A stretch of DNA of 50,350 nucleotides, taken from positions 1-50,350 of the forward strand of contig NZ_BEWW01000286.1 in NCBI RefSeq assembly GCF_002933955.1, in the 5' to 3' direction. This stretch comes from Prevotella sp. MGM2. Its GTDB lineage: Bacteria; Bacteroidota; Bacteroidia; Bacteroidales; Bacteroidaceae. The notes below the pieces were generated by a model. That model had not been told where the DNA came from. It searched no databases and saw only the letters and a program-made list of their open reading frames with translations. This document shows, one piece after another, positions 25,336 to 33,191 of the stretch. The translations under genes were made by a program, and so were the position numbers. Every line of letters starts with the position of its first letter. The stretch's first letter is position 1.

Positions 25336-26658
25336 TCAGGCCGCTTTTTCCCGCTTTTGGGAGCGGTGTCCGTAGATGACTATCACCACAAAGCAGATGA
25401 GAGGCAGCACAAAGGAAAGGTTCACCGCCGGCATTCCCCACAGGGTGTGGCGGTCGATGACGGCAGCCTGAAGCGGCGGCAGCACGGAGCCGCCCAAAAT
25501 GGCCATGATGAGACCGGCGGCGCCGAATTTGGCGTCGTCGCCCAAGCCTTGAAGGGCTATGCCGTAGATGGTGGGGAACATGAGCGACATGCAGGCCGAT
25601 ACGCCCACCAGACAGTACATGCCCCAGATGTTTTCGAAGCCGATGACGCCCAGCGTGAGAAGGCAGGCCGCCGCGGCCAGCACCTTGAGCAGCAGGCCCG
25701 GACTGAGGTAGCGCAGGATGAAGGTGCAGATGAAGCGGCTGGCACAGAAGATGACCATGGCCGCGATGTTGTATTGCTGTGAGAGCACTTCGGCCGCTTT
25801 TTCCTCCATGCCTTGCGACATGAACAGGCGGGTGCCGTATTGTATGATGAAGGTCCAGCACATGATCTGTGCCCCTACGTAGAAGAACTGGGCGATGACG
25901 CCTTCGCGGTAGCGCGGCCGGCAGAATATGCGTCTGATGGTGGGAAGGAAGTCTACGTTGTGCGTCTGGTCGCTGCTTTTGGGCATTCTGACCATGCGGA
26001 TGACGATGAGCATGAGCAGGATGACGGCTCCGATGACGAGGTAAGGGGTGATCAGCACGGATAGGTCGGCGTCGCGCACGGCGGCGAATTCCGCGTCGGA
26101 GAGCCGGGCGCGCTCGGCCGTATCCATGGGGTCGAGCCGGTTCTGGATGAAGTTCATGGCCACGTACATGCCCAGCAGCGAGCCCATGGGGTTGAACGAC
26201 TGCGCCAGGTTCAGGCGGCGGGTGGCGGTGCGCTCGTCGCCCATCGAGAGGATGTAGGGGTTACAGCTGGTTTCGAGGAAGGAAAGGCCGCACGTCAGGA
26301 TGAAGTAGGCCGCCAGAAACGGGTAGTAACTGCCGGTGAGCATGGCCGGATAGAAGAGGAAGGCTCCCAAAGCGTACATGCCGAGGCCCAGCATGACGCC
26401 GGCTTTGTAGGAATATTTCCTTATGAACACGGCTGCGGGGAAAGCCATGGCGAAGTAGCCGCCGTAAAAGGCCACCTGAACCAGTGCGCCATCGGTGACG
26501 CTCATGCGGAAAATCTTCGAAAAGGCTTTCACCATCGGGTTGGTGATGTCGTTGGCAAAGCCCCACAGGGCAAAGCAGCTGGTGATGAGAATAAAGGGAA
26601 TTAAAAGGCCGGCACCGTTCTTGCCGATGATGCCGTTTTTTTTCGGGGTATTCTTCAT
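25336..26658 (-). CDS. fucP: L-fucose:proton symporter
   Basis: 440 residues, MFS carrier with about twelve membrane helices. The N-terminal stretch ITSCFALWGFANDITNPMVK and the segment SFLETSCNPYIL are typical of FucP/glucose-galactose transporters. It imports L-fucose across the inner membrane. It is the last gene of the operon fucI-fucA-fucK-mutarotase-fucP, 46 bases after the mutarotase gene, and ends before the terminator at 25212-25244. The operon's dedicated fucose enzymes support the substrate assignment. Confidence 0.9.
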   Translation of the reverse strand: MKNTPKKNGIIGKNGAGLLIPFILITSCFALWGFANDITNPMVKAFSKIFRMSVTDGALVQVAFYGGYFAMAFPAAVFIRKYSYKAGVMLGLGMYALGAFLFYPAMLTGSYYPFLAAYFILTCGLSFLETSCNPYILSMGDERTATRRLNLAQSFNPMGSLLGMYVAMNFIQNRLDPMDTAERARLSDAEFAAVRDADLSVLITPYLVIGAVILLMLIVIRMVRMPKSSDQTHNVDFLPTIRRIFCRPRYREGVIAQFFYVGAQIMCWTFIIQYGTRLFMSQGMEEKAAEVLSQQYNIAAMVIFCASRFICTFILRYLSPGLLLKVLAAAACLLTLGVIGFENIWGMYCLVGVSACMSLMFPTIYGIALQGLGDDAKFGAAGLIMAILGGSVLPPLQAAVIDRHTLWGMPAVNLSFVLPLICFVVIVIYGHRSQKREKAA

Positions 26659-26704
26659 GATGTGTTGGGGTTTCTGCTGTCTTTTTCTTGAAAGGGAGTG
26701 ATTT

Positions 26705-27112
26705 TCATTCGTATAAGTGGAAGATGCGTTCCATCGGCTGCCACTTCTCAGCGGCTGTGGCGCCGGGCTTTACCGTTTGGAATATGGCCATGTAGTCTTC
26801 CCATTCCTGCTGGCGCGGCAGGCTGGCCAGACGCGCCATGGCGGCTTCCCAGTCCAGTCCGGCGGGAATGTCCACGATCATGAACAGACGGGTGCCCAGC
26901 AGGTAGATTTCCATTTCCAGAATGCCCGCCTCCCGGATGCCGGCCGGTATTTCGGGCCAGATGCCCTCGCGGCTGTGCCGCCGGCGGTATTCGGCTATCA
27001 GTTCCGGATTGTCGCGCAGCTCCAGCGTGCGGCATATCCGTTCCACCGGCCCGTTGTGCTGTTTGGTGATGTAACGTTTGACGGAGGTGTCCGTGTGATG
27101 GTGTTGTTTCAT
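26705..27112 (-). CDS. RhaM-type sugar mutarotase of the fuc operon
   Basis: 135 residues. The core ELIAEYRRRHSREGIWPEIP, GILEMEIYLLGTRLFMIVDI and QEWEDYMAIFQ matches the L-rhamnose mutarotase fold (RhaM), with the conserved His and Trp. RhaM interconverts alpha and beta anomers of the pyranose. The fuc operons of E. coli use the unrelated FucU for this step, so here a RhaM-type enzyme probably serves L-fucose. It starts inside the fucK stop codon (ATGA overlap). About 25 residues precede the fold core, so a later start is possible, although the overlap favours this one. Confidence 0.8.
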   Translation of the reverse strand: MKQHHHTDTSVKRYITKQHNGPVERICRTLELRDNPELIAEYRRRHSREGIWPEIPAGIREAGILEMEIYLLGTRLFMIVDIPAGLDWEAAMARLASLPRQQEWEDYMAIFQTVKPGATAAEKWQPMERIFHLYE

Positions 27113-28536
27113 GTGTGTACGTACTTTCTGATGTCGTTCCTGCTCTTGATGTCGCCTTTGGCCATGGCCTGCACCAGTACGTTGCCGATGGCGGTGGCTT
27201 CTGCCGGACCGGCTGTTACCGGAATGCCGGTGGCTTCTTCCGTGAGGCGGTTGAGCAGTGTGTTGCGGCAGCCGCCGCCGATGATGTTGAGCTGCTTCAC
27301 GGGGGCGGGGAGCAAGGCGTTGAGCCGGTCAATGCCGCGTTTGTAGCGCTGGGCCAGCGACTGGAGTACGCAGCGTGCGTACTGGCCCGGACTCTCAGGC
27401 ACTGCCTGTCCCGTGGCGCGGCAGTAGCCGGCAATGGCGACTTCCATGTCGGCGGGGTTCTGGAAGAGATGGCTGTCTACGTCTATGGTCGGGGCGGTCC
27501 CGGCGTTTTCGGCCGCTGCGAGCAGTATTTCGTAGCTGTAGTCTTCGCCGCGTTCCTTCCATTGCGCCATGAGCCGTTGGAGTATCCACAGGCCGGTGAT
27601 ATTCTGCAGGAAGCGGATTTTTCCGCCTACGCTGCCTTCGTTGGTGAATCCTGCCTGCCGCGCGGCTTCGCTCAGAATGGGTTCGTCCAGTTCCACGCCG
27701 AGCAGCGACCATGTGCCTGAACTGAGGAAAGCGCAGCGTTCCCGTTCCACTTGGGGCGAGGGAGGTATGGCGAATATGGCGGATGCCGTGTCGTGCGAGC
27801 CTACGGCGATGACCTCCACCGGATAGGTCAGACCTATTTCTTCGGCAACGTCCTGCCTCACTGTGCCGCGTACGGTTCCGGGCATTACGATGTTGCCGAA
27901 CAATCCTTCCGGCAGTCCCAGTTTTCCGATGAGCGCTCTGTTCCAGTCCCGTTGGCGGGCGTCGAGCAGTTCGGAAGTCGAGGCAATGGTGTATTCGTTG
28001 CAGGCCTCTCCTGTGAGGAAGAAGCTGAAGAGGTCGGGCATGAACAGCAGCCGGTGGGCTACGGCCAGTTGCGCGTCTTCTTCCTTCTTCATGCTGTAGA
28101 GCTGAAAGAGCGTGTTGATGGGCATCACCTGTATGCCGGCTTCGGCGTAGTGTCGTGCCAGTTCGGTTTCCGGTTGTGCGTCTTCGGAGGCTTGCCGTGC
28201 GAAAAACTCTTCGGGCAGGCCTTCGGTGCGCGGGTCGCGGTAGCATACGGGATTTCCCAGCAGATGGCCTTTCCGGTCGACAAGGCCGAAGTCCACTCCC
28301 CAGGTGTCGATGCCGATGCTCCTTATGCGGTAGCCCTTGTGCACCGCCATGCGGAGTCCTTGCTTCATCTCGCGGAAGAGGGCCGGAAAATCCCAGTAAA
28401 TATGATTGCCCATGCGCACCTGATGGTTGGGAAAACGGTGTATTTCCTCCAGTGTCAGGGTGTCGCGGTGGATGGAAGCGGCCATCACCCGGCCGCTTCC
28501 CGCACCGAAGTCAACGGCCAGATATGCGTTTTTCAT
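27109..28536 (-). CDS. fucK: L-fuculokinase (FGGY kinase, rhamnulokinase-like)
   Basis: 475 residues. N-terminal phosphate loop AVDFGAGSGRVMA, catalytic region IGIDTWGVDFGLVDRKG, ATP-binding segments AVGSHDTASAIFAI and FLSSGTWSLLGVE, and C-terminal LNIIGGGCRNTLLNRLTEEA. The family is closest to rhamnulokinases, but the position between fucA and fucP points to L-fuculose as substrate. It makes L-fuculose 1-phosphate for FucA. It overlaps fucA upstream (28533-28536) and the mutarotase downstream (27109-27112), both by ATGA, so the three are translated as a coupled set. Confidence 0.85.
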   Translation of the reverse strand: MKNAYLAVDFGAGSGRVMAASIHRDTLTLEEIHRFPNHQVRMGNHIYWDFPALFREMKQGLRMAVHKGYRIRSIGIDTWGVDFGLVDRKGHLLGNPVCYRDPRTEGLPEEFFARQASEDAQPETELARHYAEAGIQVMPINTLFQLYSMKKEEDAQLAVAHRLLFMPDLFSFFLTGEACNEYTIASTSELLDARQRDWNRALIGKLGLPEGLFGNIVMPGTVRGTVRQDVAEEIGLTYPVEVIAVGSHDTASAIFAIPPSPQVERERCAFLSSGTWSLLGVELDEPILSEAARQAGFTNEGSVGGKIRFLQNITGLWILQRLMAQWKERGEDYSYEILLAAAENAGTAPTIDVDSHLFQNPADMEVAIAGYCRATGQAVPESPGQYARCVLQSLAQRYKRGIDRLNALLPAPVKQLNIIGGGCRNTLLNRLTEEATGIPVTAGPAEATAIGNVLVQAMAKGDIKSRNDIRKYVHT

Positions 28537-29174
28537 TTGGTCTTCTTGCCTAAGATGTATGTTTCAAGGTCATCAATCTCTTCGGGAGTGAGCACTTCGT
28601 GTTCGCCGCCTGAGAGGAGGACGATGCGGCAGGCCATTTCGAAGAACATGGCCCGCTCGAAGGCCTGGTCGAAGTCCTTGCCGCATACCACCTGTCCGTG
28701 TTTCGACAGGAGTACGGAGTTGTGGTTGTCCATAGCCTCCACTACGGCTTGTGCCAGCTCCGGCGATCCGGGCCGGAAATAGGGGATGACCGGTATTTCG
28801 CTGCCCACGTGGCAGGGCACCTCGGCGGTTACGTTGAAGTTGTCCGGTTTGTTTTTCATGCAGGCCACGGCTGTGGCGTAGGGCGACTGGAAGTGGAGCA
28901 CTACGTTCACGTCGGGCCGCCTGCGCAGCACGCCCAGGTGGAAACCGCTTTCCATCGACGGTTTCACGCCGTTGAGCACTTCGCCTGTGGCCAGTGTGCA
29001 GCAGGCCACCTTCTCCCGGGTGAGCGCCGGCACCCAGGAGCCTGTGCCCGACAGCAGCACTTCCTGTCCTATGCGCCATGAGATGTTGCCGCTGCTGCAA
29101 ACGGTCAGTCCGGCGTTGCCTATGCGGCGGGCCTGAGCGATGAATTCTTCTATGTGTTCGTTGGTAATCGTCAT
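28533..29174 (-). CDS. fucA: L-fuculose-phosphate aldolase (class II)
   Basis: 213 residues, class II aldolase/adducin fold. VCSSGNISWR carries the phosphate-binding loop, VVLHFQSPYATAVAC the zinc His pair region, and LLSKHGQVVCGKDFDQAFER the third His and the shared catalytic segment. It splits L-fuculose 1-phosphate into dihydroxyacetone phosphate and L-lactaldehyde. Gene order (37 bases after fucI, overlapping fucK) fixes its role in fucose use. No lactaldehyde reductase (fucO) is in the window. Confidence 0.88.
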   Translation of the reverse strand: MTITNEHIEEFIAQARRIGNAGLTVCSSGNISWRIGQEVLLSGTGSWVPALTREKVACCTLATGEVLNGVKPSMESGFHLGVLRRRPDVNVVLHFQSPYATAVACMKNKPDNFNVTAEVPCHVGSEIPVIPYFRPGSPELAQAVVEAMDNHNSVLLSKHGQVVCGKDFDQAFERAMFFEMACRIVLLSGGEHEVLTPEEIDDLETYILGKKTK

Positions 29175-29211
29175 TGTCGTTGTTTTGGTGAATGTTCTTG
29201 TGCCGTCGGCG

Positions 29212-30987
29212 TTATTTGTAGAGGGGGCCGTAAGTGGCGCATGCCCGGTAGTCCGCTCCCTCCTTGTCCATGCCGAAGGCGTTCCAGGCGGCAGGGCGGA
29301 AAATGTCTTCCTCCGCCACGTTGTGCATACATACGGGAATGCGGAGCATGGAGGCCAGGGTGATGAGGTCCTGTCCGATGTGTCCGTAGCTGATGGCGCC
29401 GTGGTTGGCTCCCCAGTTGTTCATGACGGAGTACACGTCTTTGAAGGCCGGCTTGTCGCAGAGTCGTGGCACGAACCATGTGGTGGGCCAGGTGCGGTCG
29501 GTGCGCTCGTCCAGCAGGCGGTGTATTTCGGGGTCTATCTCCACAGTCCATCCTTCGGCTATCTGCAGCACGGGGCCAAGCCCTTTCACGAGGTTCAGGC
29601 GCGACATCGTGACGGGCATGCCGCCTTTGGAAAGGAAATTGGAGGAGAAGCCGCCGCCGCGGAAGTAGTCGCGGTTGGCCGGATACCATGTGGTGGCCTC
29701 CAGACACTGCTCCACCTCGGCTTCGGTAATTTCCCAGTGAGGTTTCATGGCGGGCTGTCCCTGCGCGTCGTTCTGCCGGCCCGTACCATCGAGGGTTGTC
29801 GCGCCGGAGTTGATGAGGTGTATGATGCCGCCGGCGGCCCGTCCGGTGAGTTCCTTGCCCGTTACGCGCTTCACGGCCTCAGGGCTCCAGTAGGTGCGCA
29901 CGTCGGAGAATATCTGTGCCCGGTTGGTGAGCAGATGGCCGAAAAGCATGGCCACTCCGTTGCACGCGTCGTTTTCGGTGGCCACCACGTAGGCCTCGCG
30001 TATGCCGTTCCAGTCGAACGAAGTGTTGAGCATGGCCTCGGAGTAATCTCCGTTAGGATAGAAGTCCGTCCACTGCCGCTGCCCCTGAAAGCCGGCGGCT
30101 ATGGCGTTGTGGCCCAATGCCTCTTCCTTGAAGCCCATGTCCCTGAGTTTGGGGTTGCCTTGCATGAGGTCGCGCATGATGATGGTCATCTTTACGATGA
30201 ATTCCCAGTCGGCATCCTTTTCCTCGCGTGTTTTTGTTTTGTGGGGCGGATTGAAGTCCTTGCCTTCGTTGGCCTTGCAGTGTCTTTCCGTCCAGGCCAT
30301 GGCTTTGTCAAACTCCTCGTGGTCGTAAATGCCTTCGGTCATGCGGCGGATAATTTCCGTCAGGTCGACGGATTCGCTGCGGATGTCCAGATATTCCTGA
30401 AAGAAGTCGGGGCTGACGATGGAGCCGGCAATGCCCATCGACACGCTTCCCATGGAGAGGTAGGAGCGGCCGCGCATGGTGGCCACTGCCTGTGCGGCGC
30501 GGGCAAAGCGGAGCAGTTTTTCGGCCACGTCGGCAGGAATGGTGTTGTCGTCGAGGTCCTGCACGTCGTGCCCGTATATGCCGAAGGCGGGCAGGCCCTT
30601 CTGCGCGTGTCCGGCCAGCACGGCGGCCAGATATACGGCTCCCGGCCGCTCCGTGCCGTTGAAGCCCCACACGGCTTTGGGGTAGTAAGGGTTCATGTCC
30701 ATTGTCTCGGCGCCGTAGCACCAGCAGGACGTTACGGTGATGGTGGCTCCGACGCCCTCGCGCTCGAATTTTTCGGCGCAGGCGGCGGCTTCGGCTACGC
30801 GGCCTATCGTGCTGTCGGCTATGACGCATTCCACGGCGCTTCCGTCGCCGTTTTTCAGATGGCCCGTTATGAGTGCGGCCACCGCCTTGGCCAGGTTCAT
30901 GGTTTTTTCCTCCAGGCTTTCGCGCACGCCGCCCTGGCGTCCGTCAATGGTGGGACGGATACCGATTTTGGGATATCTCTTTGTCAT
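29212..30987 (-). CDS. fucI: L-fucose isomerase
   Basis: 591 residues, the usual length. Segments [35 protein letters not shown] and [18 protein letters not shown] are nearly the same as in E. coli FucI; the N-terminus [20 protein letters not shown] is also typical. It converts L-fucose to L-fuculose with a manganese ion. It is the first gene of the five-gene fuc operon. The leader upstream (30988-31133) holds paired repeats that may bind a regulator. Fucose use suits a gut commensal that feeds on host mucin or plant or milk glycans. Confidence 0.96.
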   Translation of the reverse strand: MTKRYPKIGIRPTIDGRQGGVRESLEEKTMNLAKAVAALITGHLKNGDGSAVECVIADSTIGRVAEAAACAEKFEREGVGATITVTSCWCYGAETMDMNPYYPKAVWGFNGTERPGAVYLAAVLAGHAQKGLPAFGIYGHDVQDLDDNTIPADVAEKLLRFARAAQAVATMRGRSYLSMGSVSMGIAGSIVSPDFFQEYLDIRSESVDLTEIIRRMTEGIYDHEEFDKAMAWTERHCKANEGKDFNPPHKTKTREEKDADWEFIVKMTIIMRDLMQGNPKLRDMGFKEEALGHNAIAAGFQGQRQWTDFYPNGDYSEAMLNTSFDWNGIREAYVVATENDACNGVAMLFGHLLTNRAQIFSDVRTYWSPEAVKRVTGKELTGRAAGGIIHLINSGATTLDGTGRQNDAQGQPAMKPHWEITEAEVEQCLEATTWYPANRDYFRGGGFSSNFLSKGGMPVTMSRLNLVKGLGPVLQIAEGWTVEIDPEIHRLLDERTDRTWPTTWFVPRLCDKPAFKDVYSVMNNWGANHGAISYGHIGQDLITLASMLRIPVCMHNVAEEDIFRPAAWNAFGMDKEGADYRACATYGPLYK

Positions 30988-31033
30988 GGTTGGTGAGTGT
31001 TAATGTTGTTCAGTTTGAAAAATTACCGTAAAG

Positions 31034-31071
31034 TAAGTCCTTTTATTTTAATTATGATATAAGTCCCTTTA
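31034..31071 (-). promoter_or_regulatory. Paired direct repeats upstream of fucI (candidate operator)
   Basis: TAAGTCCTTTTA (31034-31045) and TAAGTCCCTTTA (31060-31071) are 12-base direct repeats differing at one base, with starts 26 bp apart. They lie 47 to 84 bases before the fucI ATG, within AT-rich sequence. This is where an activator or repressor of the fuc operon would bind; the adjacent WYL regulator is one candidate. Confidence 0.5.
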
Positions 31072-31134
31072 TGTTTTGTAGCATGTTTGTGCCACGTTGG
31101 CGCGCCTTTTTTAGAAACAAGGTATTTCTTTTCC

Positions 31135-31198
31135 GAAAAGGGTTACTTACAATTTAAAAAGCATTACTTGGAATTCAAATTCCAAGTAATGCTTTTTT
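31135..31198. repeat. Dispersed three-unit palindromic repeat, copy 4
   Basis: Forward AAAAGGGTTACTTACAATTT, forward AAAAGCATTACTTGGAATTC and the reverse complement unit ending in GTAATGCTTTTTT. The second and third units form an almost perfect hairpin with a T-run. It lies 57 bases after the WYL regulator stop and before the fucI leader, so it may end the WYL transcript. Confidence 0.85.
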
Positions 31199-31254
31199 GA
31201 TGGCTTTTAATGTTTTGGCCCTCAGTGTATTGGAAAATCCTTTCCCGGCCTGTC

Positions 31255-32127
31255 CTATAGCCCGGTGCTGTTGTCGTTTTCTGCGTAGAGCCGGTTCATG
31301 GCGCGCACCTCGCCGGCTATCTGGCGGCGTAAGCTTTCGGGCTGCGTCACGCGCAGGTTGCCGCCAAAGGAGAGCAGGGCGCCTGTGAAGTCGCGCGTGG
31401 GGGCTATGTCGAGTTCCAGCCTTGCCGCGGCTCCGCTGCCGCCGGCGGCCGGAGTGAGGCTTTGGGAGGGATGGAGCGGGCGTCCGCGCAGATAGGCGGC
31501 CAGATCCTGCGTGAGCACGTCCGCCACCACGTGGACGGGTTCGAGGTCATAACCTCCGTAGGCCCCGTAGCTGTGGGCAAACCAGCCTTCGGGGGTGATG
31601 CCGGTTGGCCGGCGGAACTTCTGCGCCATCATGACGAGTGAGTCGATGCGGTCGGCGGCAAAGGTGCGCACGCTGCTGTGGCGGGACGAACGGCCCACAA
31701 CGTAGTGGCGTCCTTGTATGCGGCGCATGAAGTAGGGCGCGAAGTCGGTTTCGTAAGGTGCCTTGCCGCAGGGCGCGTAGGTCATGCGCAGCACGCTGTT
31801 GCCGTCGATGGCCTCGGCCATCAGCGGCAGCCATTCCGCTCCTGCCGGGCGGTTGTCCTGTCCGAGGTCGGCCGCCATGTCGCCGAACATGTGCCGCAGT
31901 ACGTTCTCTTCCGAGGCCGACAGGCATTCCAGCCGGTAGCGGTTGCCTTCGCGGCGCACGTGCAGGCCGTAGCGCGACTCGAGGTAGTTGCAGTTGTCGT
32001 AGAAGGTGCTGCTGGCCATCGGGCGGCCCATGTCGTCCTGCTCGCGCCATTTGTCGCGTATTTCCTGACGGGTGAGGCCTCCCGTGTGGCTGTAGAGCAG
32101 GCGCGCCAGCCAGATGGTTTTGTTCAT
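31255..32127 (-). CDS. WYL-domain transcriptional regulator
   Basis: 290 residues. N-terminal winged helix (LYSHTGGLTRQEIRDKWRE to YDNCNYLESRYGLHVRR), a middle WYL domain with the strand pattern VLRMTYAPCGK and GRHYVVGRSSRHSSVRTFAADRID, and a C-terminal WCX-like extension. WYL proteins bind nucleotides or oligonucleotides and regulate nearby genes. The gene lies just upstream of the fuc operon on the same strand, separated by a repeat, so it could regulate fucose use; this is inference from position only. An alternative is an unrelated stress or DNA-damage role, as WYL proteins often have. Confidence 0.8.
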   Translation of the reverse strand: MNKTIWLARLLYSHTGGLTRQEIRDKWREQDDMGRPMASSTFYDNCNYLESRYGLHVRREGNRYRLECLSASEENVLRHMFGDMAADLGQDNRPAGAEWLPLMAEAIDGNSVLRMTYAPCGKAPYETDFAPYFMRRIQGRHYVVGRSSRHSSVRTFAADRIDSLVMMAQKFRRPTGITPEGWFAHSYGAYGGYDLEPVHVVADVLTQDLAAYLRGRPLHPSQSLTPAAGGSGAAARLELDIAPTRDFTGALLSFGGNLRVTQPESLRRQIAGEVRAMNRLYAENDNSTGL

Positions 32128-32221
32128 GAGGGGGGATATAGGTTGCGGAGAACTGTTGTAAAAGCCGGTCTTTCCGTTGTTCCGTTCTCGGGATAATGGC
32201 GGAGAAACTGACCGGCCGGTG

Positions 32222-33169
32222 TTAAATCCAGAATTTGGCGGACGGATGCTCCGTTTTCACTTCGGGGGCTTCGGCGCCGGCCATTTCATATATCTTGTGG
32301 GCGAAGAGGACGTCGTGCAGGCCCAGTCCGATGTTGTAGCTCAGCAGGCGTTCGGTGTCGGAAGTGCGGCCTTCTGTCGTTCCGGTGAGCACGTCCGCCA
32401 GTTCCGCGAAGTGGCGGAACCGGTCGAAGTAGCGGAAGCCGCACACGTGGGCACGGTCGTCGGCGAATATTCTGTCGAAAAAGAGGTCGCAGTTCTGAAA
32501 GCCTTTGGTGTGTACGGGTACGATGAGGCATCCTTCGCGGAAGAGCGTGTTGTCGGGACACAACAGGGTTTCGGCATTGGTCAGGCAACTGAATACGACG
32601 TCGCTTCCGCCTACCACGCCGGCCGGTGTCTCGCATGTCTCGAAACTGACGTTGTCAAAGCGCGCAAAGCGTGCCTTGAAACTTTCGGCCTGGTCTTTGT
32701 AGCGCAGCAGCTTTACGTGGAAGTGGCGGTCCGCCTCGGATGCGAGGAGGCAGAGCAGCGTGGCGCGCGCCGTGTTGCCCAGACCTATGAAACCGTAGGT
32801 GAGGTCGCCCCGGCGGCGGAACAGCTGTGCGGCCAGTGCGGCCACGGCGCCGGTGCGCATCGTTGTTATCCAGTCGCCGTCGAGCATGGCCTTCAGCTCT
32901 CCCGAAGCGGCGTCGTAGAGCAGGATGTCGCCTCCCAGCGTGGGCTGCGCTCCCTCTATGCGGTGAACCACCTTTACGCCGAAGCGGTGGAAGCGTTCGG
33001 GCAGCAGGCAGGGCATCGTGTTGAAGAAATCGCTGCCTTGGGGGTGGAGGCTGATTTTGGCGGGCAGTTGGGCTCCGGCCTTGAGGAGGAAGCTTTCGCG
33101 CACCCATTCCACGCATGTTTGGGGACGGATGGCCAGCCGCTGTATGTGGTCGTGTGAGATGATCTTCAT
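32222..33169 (-). CDS. Ornithine cyclodeaminase/mu-crystallin family enzyme
   Basis: 315 residues. NAD(P)-binding motif GFIGLGNTARATLL in a Rossmann fold; N-terminal dimer/substrate region with KVVHRIEG and GDILLYDAASGELKAMLDGDWITTMRTGA, where the Lys and Asp-Arg pattern of the family lies. The family includes ornithine cyclodeaminase, alanine dehydrogenase and SbnB-like enzymes that release amino groups or split N-carboxyethyl amino acids. It is last in a four-gene operon with ispD-, licD- and licC-like genes (22 bases after the licC fusion), so it probably prepares an amino-acid-derived substituent or oxidises one. The exact reaction is not determined. Confidence 0.75.
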   Translation of the reverse strand: MKIISHDHIQRLAIRPQTCVEWVRESFLLKAGAQLPAKISLHPQGSDFFNTMPCLLPERFHRFGVKVVHRIEGAQPTLGGDILLYDAASGELKAMLDGDWITTMRTGAVAALAAQLFRRRGDLTYGFIGLGNTARATLLCLLASEADRHFHVKLLRYKDQAESFKARFARFDNVSFETCETPAGVVGGSDVVFSCLTNAETLLCPDNTLFREGCLIVPVHTKGFQNCDLFFDRIFADDRAHVCGFRYFDRFRHFAELADVLTGTTEGRTSDTERLLSYNIGLGLHDVLFAHKIYEMAGAEAPEVKTEHPSAKFWI

Positions 33170-33191
33170 CGGTTCTTGTTTTGTGAAAGGT

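Noticed and set aside
29140-30996. Long plus-strand frame of 618 codons
   Set aside because: Antisense to fucI, which is nearly identical in key segments to known FucI.
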